Shown in pieces: positions 60,361 through 64,000 of a stretch of 64,000 nucleotides of DNA. This stretch comes from Sialis fuliginosa (Eukaryota; Arthropoda; Insecta; Megaloptera; Sialidae). Under the pieces are notes generated by a model. That model ran no database searches. It worked only from the letters and a program-made list of their open reading frames with translations, and was not told where the DNA came from. The position numbers were made by a program, and so were the translations under genes. Location of the stretch: positions 20,743,001 through 20,807,000 of the forward strand of contig OY540817.1 in NCBI GenBank assembly GCA_961205875.1, in the 5' to 3' direction. Position 1 is the stretch's first letter. Each line of letters begins with the position of its first letter.

Positions 60361-62738
60361 CTTTGAATTAATAATGTAAAGCAGGTTGAATTTTTCCAAG
60401 TTGCTAAACCCAAAATTCAAGCTAAAATTTAAAAAAAACTGGTAAGTAGAAAATTCAAAAAATTTAGATTTCGACTATGCTCGACCAATACCGCACTTTT
60501 TTGTGTAGCTGTGTAGTTAACTACCTTTGGTGAATTTAGCACGAGGAAGCACTGTGCATTTACTTGGTATACATTTTTTTTCATATCTATTTCTTTATTT
60601 TCTTTAAATCTGTATATTTTCTCAAGTTAGATTGAGGTACCTGTTCTGCTTACCTTGCTTCAGTGGCGTAGTAAGAAAATTTTGCTATATTTGTAGTTCA
60701 TTTGAACCTACAAATTATTACAAAGTTTTATTTCTGACAAATGTCATTAAAATTTTTCATATATTAAAAACTACTTCAAAAGATATTAAAGAACATGGAA
60801 GACATGTATGGTTCTCCATACCTATATTTTCATAATAAAAGGTCCTTGACATTTTTTGGTAAAAAAAAAAAAAAACAGAAGAGGAAACATAAAAGAACAT
60901 AGGTGTGGTTTGTTTTTGAATATTTAGATTCACTAACAATTAATCAATCTGTCTGATTTTGAGTAAAAAATTAATAATACATATTTAAGTGAGTGTAAAA
61001 CATATTTAATTATATAAAAAAAAGATGAATAAAGGTGATTATATTATAATGTATTTACATCTTATATAACTTACGCATTAATTAAATAAACAAGTATGAA
61101 CTCATGGGCACATATTTTTTTTTATTAAGAGAACGGCAATTAATTTCGTAAGTTTTTTTTTTGAGGGGGGGGGGGCGTATGTCATTACAAAGCCTTACGT
61201 AGGAAAAGGGAGATTATTAAAATTGTTCAATTATTAACTTTGGTGAATTTAGCACGAGGAAGTACTATGCATTTACTTGGCAGATTTTTTGTTGTTAATT
61301 ATTTCAGCAATATTTTGTTTTTATTTGAATTTATTAGGGTTCCGAATAAAAACATTAATCTCACTTTGTCGTCCGTCTGTCCTTTTCAGTCAAAGCAAAA
61401 TATCTCGTAAACTATATAAGTTAGAATTTTGAAATTTTTACTGAACGTGTAAAATGATGCCCTCTAGTAAAAGATGTAAAAAATAATTTTCTAGGAGGAG
61501 CGCTAAGGAGCTACAGCTAGGTAAAAAAAATTTATACCAAGACATGTGGCATATCAAAATGTATAACCAAACGGGTGAAATTTGACCCTTTTTCTTATTC
61601 TTTTCTAAATCAAATATGGCGCATACAAAGGGCTTTAAAGGAAATCAAAAAAAATAATTGTATAACGTATATCAAAATGTAGATCTTAATCAGTAGAATT
61701 TGACCATATTTTTATTTTTTTTCTAACTCGAAAATGGCGCCAGTAGGGGGCTAAAAGCAGTATTTTATTTTATTTTTTTAAGAATTTGTTTCAAATGTAT
61801 ATGAAAGTTACTAGACATAGTCTTAATTTTTTCATATTAAATAGATAAGTATTTATTAATAATATATTTTTTTATTAATTTAAGAACTGTTATTATTTTG
61901 TAATTTTGTATAATGAAGAATTTAATAAAAGTTGAATTGTTGATTAATGTTTTTAAGGTTTGAAATTCCCAATCATTAATTTAAAACAAATTATGGATAG
62001 TTATATTAATTAATTATTATATTAAAAGTTATATTAATAAAGAAACTGTTAGTAATTTTTGTTTCATACAAAAAAGAATATTAGATAATTTAAATAGAAA
62101 AAATAGATTTTTTCCTAAGTTCTTAAAAATATTTATTTAATAATATTGAACAAAAATTATAATTTTTTTATTATTACAACATAAAGTAATATTTGCAATT
62201 TTTAAAAGTGTGTGAATTCCAGTTCGAATATTCGTTAAATCAATAGTAAGTATACTAGTATACATGTATTCATATAATATAATATAGAAGGTAAGTAATT
62301 TTCAATCATATAATACATTATACCTGTGTAGATAAACAGGTAACATAGAACTAATAAAGAGCATATCTATGTAGATAAATAGATATAAACAATTAAGCGA
62401 GTCCACAACAAAAATTTATAAACTTAGTCGGAATGGTTTCTGAACAAATAGCAAAAGTACATGTGGCGAAACCTATTGGGAAAAACTTGAACTATCGAAA
62501 ATTTAACTTTAAAAAAGATATGTGGTGGCATCTAGTGGGAAAAGTTTGAACTAACAATATTAATTTGTGCACATAAAATGTTTCACTCGGGCCGATATTA
62601 ATTTATACACTATCATTTTCCAAAAATTCGGTCCGATACACATACGAAAGAAAGAAAATATTTTGACCCGACGACGTAAAATGTCGGCACCTCTACCATA
62701 TATAAAAATTACAGAATAAAATATTTTTTATACGTATT

Positions 62739-63890
62739 TTTATATGGTGGAGGCGCCGTCATATTACGTCATCGGTTAAAATTTTTTTTTGTTGAGTTGA
62801 CCACGCTATCATATGTATAACAGCATGGTGATTCCAAAAATGACGATCAAAAGTTGCGCTCTGACCCCTATCACCGTTTTTTATCAATTTTTCGTCGTAA
62901 AATGGCTGTAACTTTCGAATCCTTTGATGAATATTGCAACTGATACTAAAAGTCGAATCAGTGTATTCCTTTACATACGATAACGTATCTAATTATTTGA
63001 AAATCGAAAAAAGTGTTTTTCAGTCAAATTCGAAGCAAGAGGTACATCTTAGTTATTTTTCAAGTCCAAAATTTTTTGTCGAGTTAGAGACGCTATCGTA
63101 TGTATTAGGGCACCCTGATTCCAAATATGCCCATAAAAAGTTGCGCTCGGATCGATAACACGGTTTTTTATCAACTTTTGTCTTAAAAAAATTCTTGAAA
63201 ATTTGAACCAATTAATAAATTTAAAATCTGTTGTAATATATGATATCAGCGTGTCCTTTTATATACAACCTCGTGGTATTACTTTCAAATTCTAAAAGGA
63301 TGTGATTTTCAGTATAAAATTTGATACATCCTTTTTGATTTCGAAAATATTATACACTCCATCGTGTGTAAGAAGGTTAGCTGATAATATAAACTATATC
63401 AGATTTTAAATTAATTGTGTGGTTCAAAATTTCAACAAAATTTCTAAGACAAAAGTTAATAAAAAACCGTCTTATCGATCCGAGCGCAACTTTTTATGGG
63501 CATATTTGGAATCAGGGTGCCCTAATACATACGATAGCGTCTCTAGCTCGACAAAAAAATTTTGACTTGAAAAATAACTAAGATGTACCTCTTGCTTCGA
63601 ATTTGACCAAAAAATAAATTTTTCGATTTTCAAATAATTAGATACGTTATCGTATGTAAAGGGATACGCTGATTCGACTTTTTTTATCAGTTGAAATATT
63701 CATCAAAGGATTCGAAAGTTACAGCCATTTTACGACGAAAAATTGATAAAAAACGGTGATAGGGATCAGAGCGCAACTTTTTATCGACATTTTTGGAATC
63801 ACCATGCTGTTATACATATGATAGCGTGGTCAACTCAACAAAAAAAAATTTTAACCGATGACGTAATATGACGGCGCCTCCACCATAAAA
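62739..63890. repeat. Large fold-back repeat, right flank
   Basis: About 1.15 kb. Left arm about 62739-63200 faces right arm about 63430-63890; outer tips TGGTGGAGGCGCCGTCA and TGACGGCGCCTCCACCA are near identical. The central 230 bp is unpaired. Short open frames inside are not genes. Confidence 0.85.
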
Positions 63891-64000
63891 AAAATATACA
63901 CAAATTTTAAATTTGAATTATTTATTCACAAGCCATTCAAATTAAGTTTTGTTAATTCCAGCTTTTGCCAATAGATGGCAAAACATATACTTTTCAAATT

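Larger units (their letters stand above)
58719..64000. other. Right flank, 5' of Lip8, no gene
   Basis: AT-rich and gene-poor. It holds a small hAT-like element (58882-59076), a partial GGTACTGGCACCAG element (60076-60360), tails of a dispersed repeat (about 60525 and 61239), a stretch starting AGGGTTCCG near 61337 followed by diverged sequence, and a large fold-back (62739-63890). No further lipase exon was found. Confidence 0.55.

Noticed and set aside
62934-63158. 74-codon frame in the right flank
   Set aside because: Lies in one arm of the fold-back; its counterpart in the other arm is not conserved as protein.
1-64000. CRISPR arrays, operons, riboswitches, tRNA or rRNA genes
   Set aside because: None seen. 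The window is eukaryotic, with intron-containing genes, and repeats are dispersed transposons rather than regularly spaced arrays.
58719-64000. A ninth lipase or pseudogene upstream of Lip8
   Set aside because: No GYDVWxGN, GHSxG, PAG or NHxDF reading was found on either strand in this flank.

Overview
The window is AT-rich animal DNA with short exons, GT-AG introns and many small DNA transposons. It looks like an insect, probably a moth or butterfly. The evidence for Lepidoptera is the acid-lipase family present plus dispersed repeat tails of the kind I associate with that order, for example a LINE-like tail reading 'CGAACGAAGTCGCGGGTAAC' at about 34.7 kb. The order is an inference; no sequence search was run.

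The coding content is one tandem array of eight acid lipase genes (alpha/beta-hydrolase, gastric/lysosomal acid lipase family). All are on the minus strand, head to tail, between 3257 and 58718. I rebuilt each gene exon by exon from splice sites, reading phase and paralogue alignment. All eight give uninterrupted proteins of 402-412 residues with a Ser-Asp-His triad, so none looks like a pseudogene. From the window's left edge they are Lip1 (3257-9733), Lip2 (12501-15374), Lip3 (15933-18382), Lip4 (18722-27048), Lip5 (28424-36029), Lip6 (37545-43177), Lip7 (45927-51277) and Lip8 (53157-58718). These labels are mine. Transcription runs right to left.

The genes form two groups. Group A (Lip1-3) has seven exons, a GHSMG nucleophile elbow and an intact LQHG oxyanion segment. 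Group B (Lip4-8) has the second and third exons fused and the next intron moved. Lip4-7 also carry an extra intron in the exon for the PAG-to-Asp region, which Lip8 lacks. All of group B has lost the His of the HG pair. Lip5 has AHSQG and Lip6 and Lip7 have GHSQS where the family has GxSxG, so part of the array may have changed substrate or activity. Most members have an N-terminal hydrophobic signal, so the products are probably secreted or lysosomal lipid hydrolases (midgut digestion is one possibility).

Non-coding DNA is dominated by small non-autonomous transposons, most of them in lipase introns: two TA-flanked mariner-like families, several hAT-like elements with 8-bp target duplications, long fold-back elements, a Penelope-like fragment with a hammerhead-like motif, and LINE 3' tails. 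Several sit within 5-35 bp of a splice donor. The flanks (1-3256 and 58719-64000) hold no gene I can support. No tRNA, rRNA or CRISPR array was seen.
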